From NCBI GenBank assembly GCA_963739615.1, contig CAVUBD010000028.1:248001-312000 (forward strand): a DNA stretch of 64,000 nucleotides. The letters run 5' to 3'. The notes beneath the pieces are model-generated. The model was not told the origin of the DNA. It did not search any database and saw only the letters and a program-made list of their open reading frames with translations. Of this stretch, positions 1-8,831 are shown in pieces. Origin of the DNA: Palsa-504 sp963739615 (GTDB taxonomy: Bacteria; Actinomycetota; Actinomycetes; Streptosporangiales; Streptosporangiaceae). Within the stretch, counting starts at the first letter, position 1, and the number at the start of each line of letters is the position of its first letter. The translations under genes and the position numbers were made by a program.

Positions 1-1
1 C

Positions 2-589
2 CAGGACGCGGCCGCCTCGGCGCCGGTCCGTGACACCTGGTGGCACGAGTACCTGCGCACCTACGTCGTCGCCTGCGGCGTGCCCCCGAACCGGTGCGAG
101 AAACTGGTCCTGGAGATGGCCGAGGACAAGAGCAGTAGCTGGGCGCACGCCGGCCTCGGGGTCATGGACGGCCTGCGGGCCGTGGCCGCGCTCGGCGTGC
201 CCCTCGGCGTGGTCTCCAACTCCGACGGCTCGGTCGAGGCCGACCTGCGCCGCCTCGGCATCTGCTACGTCCCGGTCGCCGAGTCCCCCGGCCAACAGGC
301 GCCAGCCAGCAACTACCCGGGCGTCCCGGTGGGCGTCGTCATCGATTCCGAGGTGGTCGGCGTGGCCAAGCCCGATCCGGCCATCTTCCACATGGCGCTC
401 AACCTGCTGGGCGTGCCGCCGGCCGGAACCGTCCTGCACGTCGGGGACAGCCTGCGGTATGACGTGGCCGGCGCCCTGGCCGCGGGCCTGCAGCCGGTCC
501 ACATGGACCCCTACGGTTTCTGCGCCGCGCCGGTCGGCCACCCGCACATCCGCCGCCTGGCCGACCTGCCGTCCCTGATCGGGGGCTGA
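2..589 (+). CDS. HAD-superfamily hydrolase, 5' end outside window
   Basis: C-terminal part of a haloacid-dehalogenase-type hydrolase (a phosphatase or phosphoglycolate-phosphatase relative). The frame is already open at base 2, and the GTG at 80 lies inside it, so the true start is upstream of the window. Visible motifs: VSNSDGS (motif II region), the motif III lysine in GVAKPDP, and HVGDSLRYDVAGALAAG (motif IV with the GDS aspartate and the following D). Motif I (DxD) would lie upstream and cannot be checked. Substrate unknown. The gene ends about 100 bases before proS in the same direction. Confidence 0.85.
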   Translation, partial: QDAAASAPVRDTWWHEYLRTYVVACGVPPNRCEKLVLEMAEDKSSSWAHAGLGVMDGLRAVAALGVPLGVVSNSDGSVEADLRRLGICYVPVAESPGQQAPASNYPGVPVGVVIDSEVVGVAKPDPAIFHMALNLLGVPPAGTVLHVGDSLRYDVAGALAAGLQPVHMDPYGFCAAPVGHPHIRRLADLPSLIGG

Positions 590-689
590 CGGGCCGTAAC
601 CTTATAGTCAGTCCCGCCGCGGGGGATAGAGCCGGGGATAGACTACGGCCTCACCGCGGCCACGGCCTGAAAGCAGGAGTCCGAAGAAC

Positions 690-2426
690 ATGCGCTGGTC
701 CAAGATGCACATCCCCACGCTGCGCGACGACCCGGCGGACGCCGGGGCGCCGAGCCACCGCCTGCTGCTGCGGGCCGGCTACATCCGCCAGCTGATGGCC
801 GGGCATTACTCGCTGCTGCCGCTGGCCCAGCGGGTCCGGCTGAAGGTCATCGGGATCATCCGCGAGGAAATGGACGGGATCGGCGCGCAGGAGATCCTGA
901 TGCCGGTCATGCACCCGGCCGAGCCGTGGCGCACTAGCGGCCGCTGGGAGCTGATGGGCGACGAGATGTTCCGGCTGAAGGACCGCCGGGGCGCCGACCT
1001 GGCCCTCGGCATGACCCACGAGGAGATCATCTCCACCCTCGCCACCGAGCTCGAGTCCTACCGCGAGCTGCCGCAGCTGTGGTACCAGTTCCAGACCAAG
1101 CTGCGCGACGAGCCGCGGCCCAAGGCCGGCCTGATGCGCACCCGCGAGTTCACGATGAAGGACTCCTACAGCTTCGACCTGGGCCCGGCCGAGCTCGACG
1201 TGTCCTTCAGCGCCCACCGCGACGCCTACGCACGCGCCTTCCGCCGCCTCGGTATCCCGGCCGTCCAGGCGCAGGCCTCCAACGGCACGATGGGCGGCTC
1301 GGACTCCATCGAGTTCGTCTGCCTGTCCCCGACCGGCGAGGACCTCATCATTCACTGCCCGGACTGCGATTATGCGGCCAATATAGAAAAGGCCACATCC
1401 CGTTTGGAAAACATCGATGATTCTTCCGAACGGACATCGGTACTCGCCGCCCCCGAGCCCTTCCCGACCCCGGGCGTACGCACGATCGAGGATCTCGCCT
1501 CCCGGTACGAGGCGCCCGCCGACCGCCAGATCAAGACCCTGGTGTACTTCCTTGACGGCACGCTCACCCTGGTCCTGCTGCGCGGCGACCACGCGCTGCA
1601 CGAGCAGAAGCTCATCGACGCCACCGGGGCGGTCGCGGTCCGCCCGGCGCTGCCCGAGGAGATCCAGGCCGCGCTCGGCGCGCTGCCCGGCAGCCTCGGC
1701 GCGGTCGGCACTCTGTCTGCCAGTTTCGGTGATCACCCGGTGATCGCCGATGAGGCCCTGCGCGGCCGGCGCGGCATGTACACCGGCGCCAACGCCGACG
1801 ACACCCACCTGCGCGGGGTCGACGTCGAGCGGGACATCAACGTCGGGCAGTGGGCTGACCTGCGCGAGGCCGCGGCCGGCGAGGCGTGCGTCAACTGCGG
1901 CCACCCGCTCGAGGTGGAGCGGGGCATCGAGGTCGGCCACATCTTCAAGCTCGGCTACAAGTTCAGCAACGCCATCGGGATCAGCGTGTCCGGCCCGGAC
2001 GGCAAGCCCGTCCGGCCGATCATGGGCTCGTACGGCATCGGCGTGGAGCGGGCGATGGCCGCGATCGTCGAGGTCCATCACGACGAGAAGGGCATCGTCT
2101 GGCCCGTCTCGGTGGCGCCTTTCGAGGTCGACGTGGTGATCGCCCAGCAGGACGACGCGGCCGTGGCCGAGGCGGGGGAGAAGGTGTACCAGGCGCTGCT
2201 CAAGGCCGGCGTCGAGGTCATCGTGGACGACCGGCAGGTCCGGGCCGGCGTCAAGTTCAGCGACGCCGAACTGGTCGGCATCCCGTTCCGGGTCACGGTG
2301 GGCAAGCGCGGCCTGGCCTCGGGGACGGCGGAGCTGACCGAACGGGCCACCGGCACCACCGTCCAGGTCCCCTTGGACGAAGACCTGCCCAAGCACGTGC
2401 ATGAGGCCATCGCGGGCCAGCGCTGA
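690..2426 (+). CDS. proS: Prolyl-tRNA synthetase
   Basis: Class II aminoacyl-tRNA synthetase charging tRNA-Pro in the cytoplasm; 578 residues, normal for the bacterial form with an editing insert. Class II motif 2 is visible around RTREFTMKDSYSFD, motif 3 around SYGIGVERAMAAIVE, and a YbaK-like editing domain occupies roughly residues 220-400 between them. The anticodon-binding domain fills the last ~100 residues. The ATG at 690 follows an AGGAG-like site in gcaggagtcc. The 100-base gap upstream is AT-richer and may hold the promoter. The next gene begins 8 bases downstream and is probably co-transcribed. Confidence 0.97.
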   Translation: MRWSKMHIPTLRDDPADAGAPSHRLLLRAGYIRQLMAGHYSLLPLAQRVRLKVIGIIREEMDGIGAQEILMPVMHPAEPWRTSGRWELMGDEMFRLKDRRGADLALGMTHEEIISTLATELESYRELPQLWYQFQTKLRDEPRPKAGLMRTREFTMKDSYSFDLGPAELDVSFSAHRDAYARAFRRLGIPAVQAQASNGTMGGSDSIEFVCLSPTGEDLIIHCPDCDYAANIEKATSRLENIDDSSERTSVLAAPEPFPTPGVRTIEDLASRYEAPADRQIKTLVYFLDGTLTLVLLRGDHALHEQKLIDATGAVAVRPALPEEIQAALGALPGSLGAVGTLSASFGDHPVIADEALRGRRGMYTGANADDTHLRGVDVERDINVGQWADLREAAAGEACVNCGHPLEVERGIEVGHIFKLGYKFSNAIGISVSGPDGKPVRPIMGSYGIGVERAMAAIVEVHHDEKGIVWPVSVAPFEVDVVIAQQDDAAVAEAGEKVYQALLKAGVEVIVDDRQVRAGVKFSDAELVGIPFRVTVGKRGLASGTAELTERATGTTVQVPLDEDLPKHVHEAIAGQR

Positions 2427-2434
2427 GCCCGCCG

Positions 2435-2806
2435 GTGACCGCGTCGGTGAAGTGGCTGCCGAAGCCGGAGAAGCACGACTACCAGGCGGCGGAGGACTAC
2501 CTGTCGCTGCTCATGCCGCCCAAGCGGGCGGCTGAGTACCGGCGCAGGCTAGCCGCCGCGCGGGATGCCGTCACCCACCGCAAGGCCAAGGACATCCTGC
2601 GGGCCAGCCAGCTGCCCCTGCTGGGCGAGGACAACAAGCACGTCGCGTCCGACCTGCGCAAGGCCACGTCGGGCGCGGCCCTGTCGCCGATCCTGATGCT
2701 GCGCGGCACCGAGGCGCACCCGCTGATCGTCGCGGACGGCTACCACCGGGTCTGCGCGAGCTACTGGATCGACGAGAACACCGACATCCCCTGCATCCTG
2801 GTATAG
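2435..2806 (+). CDS. Conserved hypothetical, ParB-like DGYHR motif
   Basis: Soluble 123-residue protein with a GTG start 8 bases after proS. The N-terminal half is charged and helical. The C-terminal half has LSPILMLRG followed by VADGYHRVCASYWID, which resembles the DGxHR motif of the ParB/sulfiredoxin-like fold, although I see no helix-turn-helix. It is convergent with pepN, with only 11 bases between stops. I do not recognise a function. Position suggests co-transcription with proS. Confidence 0.75.
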   Translation: MTASVKWLPKPEKHDYQAAEDYLSLLMPPKRAAEYRRRLAAARDAVTHRKAKDILRASQLPLLGEDNKHVASDLRKATSGAALSPILMLRGTEAHPLIVADGYHRVCASYWIDENTDIPCILV

Positions 2807-2817
2807 CGCGAGCGCCC

Positions 2818-5385
2818 CTACGACGCCGCGGCCGCCTGGCGGTCGCGTTCCTGGCAGCGCAGCGCGCGGCGGACGTCGTCGCGGCCCTCGGTGAGCAGCC
2901 GGACCAGCGCGGCCGGCGGCTGCGCGGCCTCGATGTAGGCGTCGGTCGCCTCGATCGTCTCCGGAGAGATCGCGCTCACCGTGTAGGCGCCGCTGGCGAA
3001 GTCCTGCGCCATCGCCGACGACCACTGCCGCCACACGCCCCCCACGACGCCGAAGTACTTGTCGCGGTACCGCTCGACCAGCTGCGGCTGGTCCGGGTCG
3101 GCGAAACCGGACAGCGTGGCGCGGAACGTCGCGAGCGTCTGCTCGCCTGCGGTCATGGTGTCCCACGCCTCCCGCTTGGCGTCGGCGGTCGGGATCGCGG
3201 CCCGGCACGCCGCGGCGTGCCGTTCGCCCGCGTCGGTGGCATCGCGCGCTAGCTCCGCGTCGATCTCCCCGGTCCCGAAGCTCCACCGGCGGCCGGGCGT
3301 GCTGCGGCTCACCAGCCGCCCGAGCAGCGACCAGCGCAGGTCGGTGTCGACGGACAGGCCGTCGAGGGTCACCGAGCCGTCGAGCAGGCCGGCCAGCAGG
3401 GCCAGGTCGTCATCGGAGGTGGCCACGCCCGCGAAGGCGCGGACGTAGGCGAGCTGGGTGTCCGAGCCGGCCGGGGCCGCCTGCAGCAGGTCCCGCAGCG
3501 CGCCGGCCATCAGGGTCAGCCCGGTTTCCCGCCAGCTGGGGTCGGCAAAGCGCCGCACCGCCTGGCCCGCCTGCCGCAGCAGGGTCTGCACCACGCTGAT
3601 GTCGGCCACCGAGGAGATGCCGGACAGGACGAGCCGGACGTAGTCCCGGGCCGCCATCTCGGCGTCGCGGGTCATGTCCCAGGCCGCCGACCAGCACAGC
3701 GCCGCCGCGAGCGAGTCCGAGAACGCCCCGATCGACCCGATCAGGGTCCCCAGCGAATGCTCGTCGAGCCGGATCTTGGCGTAGGTCAGGTCCTCGTCGT
3801 TGACCAGGACCAGGTCCGGCCGCGGCTGGCCCGCGAGCTCCGGGATCACCGTGCGCGGACCGGTCACGTCGGTCTCGATGCCGTGGCGGCGGGTGAGGCC
3901 GTCCTGCGTGCGGTCGTACAGGCCGATGGCGATGCGGTGCGAGCGGAGCACAGGGTGGCTGGCGGCTGCTTCCTGCTCTACCGCGAACTCGGTGAACCGG
4001 CCGTTCCCGTCGACCGAGTAGGACGGCCGCAGCGTGTTCACGCCTGCGGTCTCCAGCCATTCGCGGGACCACGAGGCCAGGTCGCGGCCCGAGGTGTCCT
4101 CGAGCGCGGCCAGCAGGTCCGCCAGCGTCGCGTTGCCGAATGCGTGTCCGGCGAAGTATTTCCGCACGCCCTCAAGGAAGTTTTCCCGCCCGACGTAGGC
4201 CACCAGTTGCTTGAGCACGGCCGCGCCCTTGGCGTAGGTGATCCCGTCGAAGTTCAATTCGACCGCGTCGATATCCGCGATGTCGGCCGCGATCGGGTGG
4301 GTGGAAGGCAGCTGATCCTGCCGGTACGCCCACGCCTTGTAGAGCTGCGCGAACGTGGTCCACGCCGACGTCCATCTGGTCGCCTCGGCCTGCGCGAGCG
4401 TGCCGGCCCAGGTGGCGAAGGACTCGTTCAGCCACAGGTCATCCCACCAGCGCATCGTGACCAGGTCGCCGAACCACATGTGCGCCATTTCGTGCAGGAT
4501 GGTCTCGCCGCGTGCCTCGCGGGCGAAATCAGTGACCCGGGACCGGAAAATATAGGCTTCCACGAAGGTGACGCAGCCCGCGTTTTCCATCGCGCCTTCC
4601 TTGAACTCCGGCACGAACAGCTGGTCGTACTTCCCGAACGGGTACTTGATGCCGAACGAGCCGTGGAAGAAGTCCAGGCCCTGGCGCGTCACCTCCAGGA
4701 TCTCGTCGGCGTCGAGGTACTCGGCCAGCGACTGCCGGCAGTACACCCCGAGCGGGATGCCGTCATGGCTGTCCCTGACCACGTGGTACGGGCCGGCCGC
4801 GACGGCCGTGATGTAGGTCGGCATGACCGGCGTAGGCGGGAAACGCCAGCGCAGCGCCTGACCGTCCTGGCCGGCCCCCGATGAGCTCGTGGACTCGGGG
4901 GCCATGTTCGACACCACCAGCCAGGGCGCGGGCGCGGTGACGGACAGTTCGTAGCTGGCCTTCATGTCCGGCTGGTCGAAGCAGGCGTAGACCCGGTGCG
5001 CGTCGAAGGTCTCCAGGTCCGAATACAGGTAGACGTGGCCGTCGGCGGGATCGGTGAACCGGTGCAGCCCCTCGCCGCTGCGCGAGTAGGCGCAGTCGGC
5101 CACGACCCGGAGTTCGTTGTCGGCCAGCAGGCCGGTCACCGTGATCCGGTCCCCGTCGAACGCGTCCAGGCCGACGGGCTCGGAGTTCAGGGTGATCTCG
5201 CGCACCGCGGGCGCGGTCAGGTCGACGAAGGTGGCGGAGCCGGGGGCGCCGCAGCCGAACCTGATCACGCTGACCGAGCCGAACGTGGCGTCGCCGGCCG
5301 TCAGGTCGAGATCGACCTCGTAGGAGGTGACCTGGATAAGCGCCGAACGCGTCATCGCCTCGTCGCGGGTCAGGTTGGATGTCAC
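2818..5385 (-). CDS. pepN: Aminopeptidase N (M1 family)
   Basis: Zinc aminopeptidase removing N-terminal residues from peptides in the cytoplasm; 855 residues, typical of actinobacterial PepN. The substrate-binding GAMENAG is at residues 264-270. The zinc site HEMAH is at 298-302, with the third ligand in WLNE (E321). The C-terminal ERAP1-like helical domain covers the last ~350 residues. The ATG at 5385 is followed by an N-terminus typical of the family. It is divergent from the DsbA-like gene; pepN, a DsbA-like gene and rpiB are also neighbours in Mycobacterium tuberculosis (Rv2467, Rv2466c, Rv2465c), supporting the assignments. Confidence 0.96.
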   Translation of the reverse strand: MTSNLTRDEAMTRSALIQVTSYEVDLDLTAGDATFGSVSVIRFGCGAPGSATFVDLTAPAVREITLNSEPVGLDAFDGDRITVTGLLADNELRVVADCAYSRSGEGLHRFTDPADGHVYLYSDLETFDAHRVYACFDQPDMKASYELSVTAPAPWLVVSNMAPESTSSSGAGQDGQALRWRFPPTPVMPTYITAVAAGPYHVVRDSHDGIPLGVYCRQSLAEYLDADEILEVTRQGLDFFHGSFGIKYPFGKYDQLFVPEFKEGAMENAGCVTFVEAYIFRSRVTDFAREARGETILHEMAHMWFGDLVTMRWWDDLWLNESFATWAGTLAQAEATRWTSAWTTFAQLYKAWAYRQDQLPSTHPIAADIADIDAVELNFDGITYAKGAAVLKQLVAYVGRENFLEGVRKYFAGHAFGNATLADLLAALEDTSGRDLASWSREWLETAGVNTLRPSYSVDGNGRFTEFAVEQEAAASHPVLRSHRIAIGLYDRTQDGLTRRHGIETDVTGPRTVIPELAGQPRPDLVLVNDEDLTYAKIRLDEHSLGTLIGSIGAFSDSLAAALCWSAAWDMTRDAEMAARDYVRLVLSGISSVADISVVQTLLRQAGQAVRRFADPSWRETGLTLMAGALRDLLQAAPAGSDTQLAYVRAFAGVATSDDDLALLAGLLDGSVTLDGLSVDTDLRWSLLGRLVSRSTPGRRWSFGTGEIDAELARDATDAGERHAAACRAAIPTADAKREAWDTMTAGEQTLATFRATLSGFADPDQPQLVERYRDKYFGVVGGVWRQWSSAMAQDFASGAYTVSAISPETIEATDAYIEAAQPPAALVRLLTEGRDDVRRALRCQERDRQAAAAS

Positions 5386-5467
5386 CGGGTTATCCCTTCC
5401 GTACGGAATTCACCGTCGTGCCGCGGGGTTGTCGCTCCCGAGAATTTACTCGTGATAAGGAGTGCGC

Positions 5468-6085
5468 ATGACCCAGCAGGAGCCTACGCGTGTCGACTTC
5501 TGGTTCGACCCTATCTGCCCGTGGGCGTGGATCACTTCGCGCTGGATCCTCGAGGTCGAGAAGGTGCGCCCGGTCCAGGTCGTCTGGCACGTGATGAGCC
5601 TGGCCGTGCTGAACGAGGGCAAGCAGGACATGCCGGAGCAGTACCGGGAAGCGATGAAGGCGGCCTGGGGGCCGGTCCGGGTGGTCATCGCGGCGCAGCA
5701 GGCGTACGGTCCCGAAGTGCTCGGGCGGCTGTATACCGCGCTCGGCACGCGCATCCACAACGAGAAGGCGCCGAGGGAGCGGGCGACGATCGAGGCCGCG
5801 CTGGCCGACGCGGGACTGCCCGCCGACCTGGCCGGCGCGATGGACTCGACCGAGTACGACGAGGCGGTGCGCGCCTCGCACGCCGACGGCATCGACCGGG
5901 TCGGCTATGACGTCGGCACCCCCGTCATCTCGGTGAACGGCACGTCGGTCTTCGGGCCGGTGATGTCGCCGATCCCGCGCGGGGAGGCCGCGGCCAAGCT
6001 GTGGGACGGTGTCCTCCTGATCGCGGGAACCGATGGTTTCTTCGAGCTGAAGCGGTCTCGCACCCGCGACCCGATCTTCGACTGA
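5468..6085 (+). CDS. DsbA-family protein, Rv2466c-like (mycothiol-dependent type)
   Basis: Thioredoxin-fold protein of 205 residues related to the mycobacterial mycothiol-dependent nitroreductase Rv2466c, cytoplasmic with no signal peptide. The N-terminal FWFDPICPWAW gives a CPWA active site: the first cysteine is present but the second position, Cys in Rv2466c, is Ala, so any redox chemistry should be monothiol. The cis-proline region is visible in VGTPVISVNG. The start at ATG 5468 is supported by AAGGAG six bases upstream; the GTG six bases earlier would lie inside this site. It is divergent from pepN and followed by rpiB. Confidence 0.88.
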   Translation: MTQQEPTRVDFWFDPICPWAWITSRWILEVEKVRPVQVVWHVMSLAVLNEGKQDMPEQYREAMKAAWGPVRVVIAAQQAYGPEVLGRLYTALGTRIHNEKAPRERATIEAALADAGLPADLAGAMDSTEYDEAVRASHADGIDRVGYDVGTPVISVNGTSVFGPVMSPIPRGEAAAKLWDGVLLIAGTDGFFELKRSRTRDPIFD

Positions 6086-6219
6086 GCTACCGGTTCCGGG
6101 CCGCTTTCCGCTAGGTAACGCTGAGTAGCGTACATGAGGCATGACAGTCAGCGGCCCGGAATTCAGCACGCTGGCGCATGCCGCCGCGCCAGCCGATCCT
6201 GGTCTGGCAGACTTGCCCT

Positions 6220-6693
6220 GTGCGCGTATACGTGGGATCAGATCATGCGGGATTCGAGCTGAAGACCCGCCTCGTCGAGTGGCTGGCCGAGACCGGACAC
6301 GAGCCGGTGGACTGCGGGCCGCCCGTCTACGAATCAGACGACGACTACCCGCCGTACGTGATGCGGGCCGCGCACGGCGTGGTCAGCGACCCGGGCAGCC
6401 TCGGCATCGTGATCGGCGGCTCGGGCAACGGCGAGCAGATCGCCGCCAACAAGATCCCCGGCATCCGGGCCGCGGTGGCCTGGACCGGCGAGACCGCTCA
6501 GCTGGCCAGGCAGCACAACGACGCCAACGTGCTCAGCCTTGGCGCCCGGATGTACACCACGGACGAAGCGATCGGCTTCGCCGGCATCTTCCTGTCGACC
6601 CCGTTCTCCGGCGAGCCCCGTCATGCCCGCCGCATCGCGGAGATCGCCGGCTACGAGAAGACCGGCGAACTCCCGCCCCTGCCCGCCTCCTGA
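6220..6693 (+). CDS. rpiB: Ribose-5-phosphate isomerase B
   Basis: Interconverts ribose 5-phosphate and ribulose 5-phosphate in the pentose phosphate pathway; 157 residues. The N-terminus VRVYVGSDHAGFELK matches the family start, so I choose GTG 6220 over the in-frame ATG at 6178, which would add 14 unconserved residues. GGSGNGEQIAANK is the actinobacterial version of the phosphate/active-site loop, with Glu in place of the catalytic Cys of E. coli RpiB. No clear Shine-Dalgarno lies before 6220, so translation may be weakly initiated or leaderless. Confidence 0.93.
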   Translation: MRVYVGSDHAGFELKTRLVEWLAETGHEPVDCGPPVYESDDDYPPYVMRAAHGVVSDPGSLGIVIGGSGNGEQIAANKIPGIRAAVAWTGETAQLARQHNDANVLSLGARMYTTDEAIGFAGIFLSTPFSGEPRHARRIAEIAGYEKTGELPPLPAS

Positions 6694-6698
6694 CCGAG

Positions 6699-6932
6699 TC
6701 AGCGCGCGGACCGCCCCCGCCTGGCCGGGTCCCTCGGCATCCTGCGCCTGCGCGTCCCCTCCTGGCCGTCCCTCACCTCGTCCTGCCCCGGGACCGCCGC
6801 CGTCACATCCGCCCGCGGCTCGCTCGGCACGCCGGCCTCGGCCGCCTCGGCCTGGGCCACCTGCTCGTCCCGCGGCCGCGACACGTCCCTGGCCCGCATC
6901 GCGGCGCTTATCGTCACCTTCATCGCTGGCAC
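6699..6932 (-). CDS. Small conserved-looking protein of unknown function
   Basis: Probable 77-residue protein. A GTG at 6932 is preceded by GGGAGG with an 8-base spacer. The N-terminus VPAMKVTISAAMRARDVSRP is orderly, followed by an Ala/Glu-rich helix, and the tail is Arg-rich (RRRR, ARRGRSAR). The first ~30 residues look like a real short domain and I have the impression that similar small proteins occur in actinomycetes, but I cannot name a family. It is convergent with rpiB (5 bases apart) and lies 32 bases downstream of the kinase gene on the same strand, so it may be the last gene of that transcript. Confidence 0.5.
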   Translation of the reverse strand: MPAMKVTISAAMRARDVSRPRDEQVAQAEAAEAGVPSEPRADVTAAVPGQDEVRDGQEGTRRRRMPRDPARRGRSAR

Positions 6933-6964
6933 GGCGTCATCCTCCCGCTCCCAGTGTCGCCCAC

Positions 6965-8638
6965 TCAGCCGGCGGGCGTGAAGGTGCGCAGCAGCCCCTC
7001 CCATATGCTCGCGCGCACCGATGACCAGCCGGCGTCGGGGCCGTAAAGCTCGATCGCGTAGGCCAGGCTGCCTGGCGTGACGATGAAGCCGTGGTCGAGC
7101 ACGTGAGTGAGCTGGCCCTGGTACATGTTGGTGAATTCCCAGTCGGCGGCGTCGTAGCCGCGGTAATACACCCGCTGGATGCGGATCTGCTGATAGCTGG
7201 AGTCGGACTCGGCTTTGATCGCGGCTTGCTGCCTCCAGTCCGCGAGCTGATCGGCCTGCGGATGGGTAGTCCGGCCGACGAGCACGACGAAACCGGTCTG
7301 CGGCCCGGTGAAGCGGACTTCCGTCGCGGTCTCGGAGCTGACAGCCCAGCCAGGCGGCAGCTTGACGGAGAATCCGCTCGGGTCCGCGTAGGCTTTCCAC
7401 CCCGCGCCGGAACTCAGCGACGTGGCAGGCCCGGATCGTGCCGGTGCCGCGGCCGCGGGCTGCACCGTAACAGGCCGGCGGTGGATCGCCGCCACGGCGG
7501 CGATACTGAGCCCGGCGGCGACGATGACGGCCACGGCCGCCCAGGCCAGGGCGCGCCCCCGCCGCCCCGCCGCGCCCCAGGCCAGATGGGGTGGCGCCGG
7601 ATAGGTTGACTGAGGGGGCCGGGTGATCGCGTGACCGGGGTCGTGCGCGTGGCCCGGGTCGTGCGGGTGCGCCGAGGTTAAGGTCGGCGCGAAGACAGGC
7701 CGCGTGCTGCGGGCCCCGGCAGGCTCGGTGCGCGGCGCGGTCAGGGCCGCCCCGTTCCCGGCGCCCGGCGGGACGGTGGCCACGCTGTCGCCGAGCGGGC
7801 TGGCCAGCGGCCAGGGCAGCCAGTCATCCGCGCGCGGCGAGGACCCAAGCTCGGCGACGATCTCGCCGGCGGCTGGCCGCTGCCGCGGATCCTTGGCCAG
7901 GCAGCGCTCCACCAGCGGCCGGATCTGGGGCGGCAGACCGCCGGTATCGGGCTGGCTATGGACTACGCGGTAGAGCAGCGCGGGTGCGGTCCCGGCACCG
8001 AATGGCTCTTGACCGCTGGCCGCGAAGGCAAGCACCGAGCCGAAGCTGAAGATATCGCTTGCGGGCCCGGCCGGGCGGCCCTCGGCCTGCTCGGGGGACA
8101 TGAACCCGGGTGAGCCGGCCACCCAGCCGGTGCGCGTGAGCCCGGAGGCGTCCTCGACGTGGGAGATGCCGAAATCGATGATCCGCGGCCCGTCATCCGC
8201 GAGCAGGACATTGGAGGGCTTGAGGTCACGATGCACCACGCCCGCCGCGTGGATCACCTCCAGCCCCTCCGCCAGCCCGGCCGCCAGGGTCAGCGCCGAG
8301 CCGGGGGGCAGCGGGCCCTGGCTGGCCACCGCATCAGCGAGCGAAGGGCCGTCCACGAAGGCAGTCACCAGCCACGGCTGCGGGCCGTCCACATCGGCAT
8401 CCACCACCGGAACGGTGAAGATGCCGCTGACCGTCCGCGCCGTCGCCACCTCCCGCGCAAACCGCGCCCGGAAGTCGGGATCACCGGCCAGTTCGGCGCG
8501 GATCAGCTTGACCGCCACCAGCCGCCCGCCCGGCGACTGGCCAAGGAACACCTGCCCCATACCGCCGTGGCCGAGCCGGCCGAGCAGCCGGTACTTTCCC
8601 ACCTGCCCTGAATCCCCAGGCTCCAGCGCTTGGACCAC
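6965..8638 (-). CDS. Membrane Ser/Thr protein kinase (PknB-type, no PASTA)
   Basis: Eukaryotic-like receptor kinase of 557 residues. The Gly-rich loop GHGGMG is at 23-28, ATP lysine K44 in VAVKLIR, catalytic HRDLKPSN with D138, DFG at 155-157, and an activation loop ending GSPGFMSPEQ. A proline-rich linker contains HDPGHA repeated twice. One transmembrane helix (~363-385, AWAAVAVIVAAGLSIAAVAA) precedes an extracytoplasmic domain of ~160 residues ending in TFTPAG. The external part has no PASTA repeats and resembles the PsbP/lipoprotein-like sensors seen in actinomycete kinases; its ligand is unknown. ATG at 8638. Confidence 0.93.
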   Translation of the reverse strand: MVQALEPGDSGQVGKYRLLGRLGHGGMGQVFLGQSPGGRLVAVKLIRAELAGDPDFRARFAREVATARTVSGIFTVPVVDADVDGPQPWLVTAFVDGPSLADAVASQGPLPPGSALTLAAGLAEGLEVIHAAGVVHRDLKPSNVLLADDGPRIIDFGISHVEDASGLTRTGWVAGSPGFMSPEQAEGRPAGPASDIFSFGSVLAFAASGQEPFGAGTAPALLYRVVHSQPDTGGLPPQIRPLVERCLAKDPRQRPAAGEIVAELGSSPRADDWLPWPLASPLGDSVATVPPGAGNGAALTAPRTEPAGARSTRPVFAPTLTSAHPHDPGHAHDPGHAITRPPQSTYPAPPHLAWGAAGRRGRALAWAAVAVIVAAGLSIAAVAAIHRRPVTVQPAAAAPARSGPATSLSSGAGWKAYADPSGFSVKLPPGWAVSSETATEVRFTGPQTGFVVLVGRTTHPQADQLADWRQQAAIKAESDSSYQQIRIQRVYYRGYDAADWEFTNMYQGQLTHVLDHGFIVTPGSLAYAIELYGPDAGWSSVRASIWEGLLRTFTPAG

Positions 8639-8831
8639 CTAAACCCCCCACCCGTGCACCGATCAGGACAAGAAAGTACCTCGCTCCCATCCTCTTCGGA
8701 CCTTTTCCGGAAAAGGTCCAGCACCGCCGCCCGCTGGGCCGCTGGGCCGCCGGAGCGGCGGGGTGGCCGTGCGGCGCCCCGTCGGCCACCCGTAAAGTGA
8801 GGTCGACTGTTAGCCTGCGGCCGCCGGGGGA

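Noticed and set aside
30..578. Overlapping frame in the HAD region
   Set aside because: Biased shadow of the HAD frame; lacks any motif and has Arg/Ser/Pro composition typical of wrong-frame GC-rich DNA.
6141..7046. ATG-started frame beginning MTVSGPEFSTLAHAA before rpiB
   Set aside because: After ~30 reasonable residues it becomes an Arg-rich shadow of rpiB and the region beyond; no ribosome site.
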